A DNA stretch of 12,789 nucleotides from an uncultured Alistipes sp. (GTDB taxonomy: Bacteria > Bacteroidota > Bacteroidia > Bacteroidales > Rikenellaceae). Under the pieces are notes generated by a model, which saw only the letters and a list, made by a program, of their open reading frames with translations, had not been told where the DNA came from and did not search any database. Positions 12,212 through 12,789 of the stretch are shown here, in pieces. The position numbers and the translations under genes are program-made. The stretch is from positions 1-12,789 of the forward strand of contig CATKXN010000079.1 of the NCBI GenBank assembly GCA_949840605.1, written 5' to 3'. Numbering within the stretch: position 1 is the stretch's first letter; each line of letters starts with the position of its first letter.

Positions 12212-12789
12212 CTATTTTCCCTCGATCGTGCGGCGCAGGGCCTCGAATTCCGCTTCGGTGCGGTCCTCGGTGTCGATCTTGCGCTTCAGGACGTTGGCGA
12301 CCTTTTGCTCGGCAGAGTAAGTGTTGGCGTGGCGCAGCGTGCGGCGGCGCGGCGAGTAGTCGAGCATGATGCGGCGCATGAGGTAGTCGCGCTGGATGTA
12401 GCGTTCGAGCGCCGCGATGCACTCGGCGCCGTACTCCGGTCCTTCGGCATGGACCCGTTCGCGCGAAGGCTCGTACTTGCCGTTGTAGACGTACCCGCTC
12501 TTGTAGAAGAGCAGCGCGGCCTCGACGAGCGCGGCATTGCGCTGGCAGAGCGTGCGGTGGAGGTAGGCGCTGGCGACGATGTCTTTGAGGTAGGGAGCGT
12601 TTGCAGGACCCGCGGCGCGGGCCTTTTCGGCCTCGGCGACCGCTTTGTCGGCACAGTCGGCCATTTCACGCAATACGTCTGCAGGGGTCAGCCGTTTTTC
12701 GGCGTGGTATTTCGCGGCGAGCTCTTCGTCGGAACGGTTTCCGGTGCGCCATGCCGTGCAATACTCCGGTACGCCGACCACTTCCTGCC
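12212..12789 (-). CDS. Hypothetical helical protein (partial, N-terminus off the right edge)
   Basis: The frame is open from the window edge to TAG 12212-12214; about 192 residues of C-terminus are visible. A GTG at 12779-12781 exists but coding continues upstream of it (Q-E before V-V-G-V), so I treat the gene as incomplete. The visible part is almost entirely helical and charged, with motif-like stretches EVVGVPEYCTAWRTG, LTPADVLREMADCADKAVAEAE, AAGPANAPYLKDIVASAYLHRT and SRERVHAEGPEYGAECIAALERYI. This resembles the C-terminal helical domain of some large Bacteroidota glycan-degradation proteins, but I do not recognise the family. It lies 93 bases upstream of GH28 on the same strand with an internal promoter between, so a role in the same polysaccharide pathway is plausible but unproven. 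Confidence 0.7.
   Translation of the reverse strand, partial: QEVVGVPEYCTAWRTGNRSDEELAAKYHAEKRLTPADVLREMADCADKAVAEAEKARAAGPANAPYLKDIVASAYLHRTLCQRNAALVEAALLFYKSGYVYNGKYEPSRERVHAEGPEYGAECIAALERYIQRDYLMRRIMLDYSPRRRTLRHANTYSAEQKVANVLKRKIDTEDRTEAEFEALRRTIEGK

Overview
The window looks like chromosomal DNA of a GC-rich Bacteroidota, most like Alistipes/Rikenellaceae. The phylum call rests on several promoters of the Bacteroidota type (TTTG, about 19 bp, TAnnTTTG), two of them near-perfect (1285-1315 plus strand; 5380-5410 minus strand), on starts without obvious Shine-Dalgarno sequences, and on the gene families present (AsmA-like, MNT-HEPN fusion, a pectin-type CAZyme operon). The genus is an inference from high GC plus this content; no rRNA or marker gene is present. 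I found no tRNA, rRNA, CRISPR array, transposase or phage gene.

Left region (1-1337): a minus-strand pair, a GNAT acetyltransferase followed with an ATGA overlap by an AsmA-family envelope protein that runs off the left edge. A divergent promoter region (1199-1337) separates it from the plus-strand genes.

Central left (1338-5370): a compact lipid-linked-sugar module. On the plus strand are a polyprenyl-phosphate mannose (Dpm1-like) GT2 synthase and a GT87/DUF2029 membrane glycosyltransferase. Facing them on the minus strand are a GT39/ArnT-like membrane glycosyltransferase with a C-terminal beta-rich domain and a GtrA small membrane protein, joined by an ATGA overlap. The two operons collide tail to tail with stop codons overlapping by 4 bp. 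Together they suggest synthesis of a polyprenyl-P-sugar in the cytoplasm, flipping by GtrA, and transfer outside the inner membrane by two GT-C enzymes. Both GT-C genes carry an uninterrupted 9-base G/C tract, and in each, loss of one base brings a stop codon immediately or within a few codons. That makes both candidate phase-variable genes, the most interesting observation here.

Central right (5371-7092): a single MNT-HEPN fusion gene (minus strand) with a perfect 21-bp hairpin terminator downstream. Its upstream region of about 430 bp holds three copies of an 11-bp motif arranged as nested inverted repeats, one lying just at the predicted transcription start. Between the terminator and GT39 is a GC-rich block without a clear gene.

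Right region (7093-12789): a minus-strand operon for secreted pectin or rhamnogalacturonan breakdown, driven by a promoter near 12150: GH28 polygalacturonase-like enzyme, a secreted beta-propeller protein of uncertain family, and a GH105 unsaturated-uronyl hydrolase. GH105 acts on lyase products, and no recognised lyase is present, so the propeller protein is the natural candidate for the missing lyase. A partial helical protein of unknown function lies upstream and runs off the right edge. No SusC/SusD pair or regulator is visible in the window.
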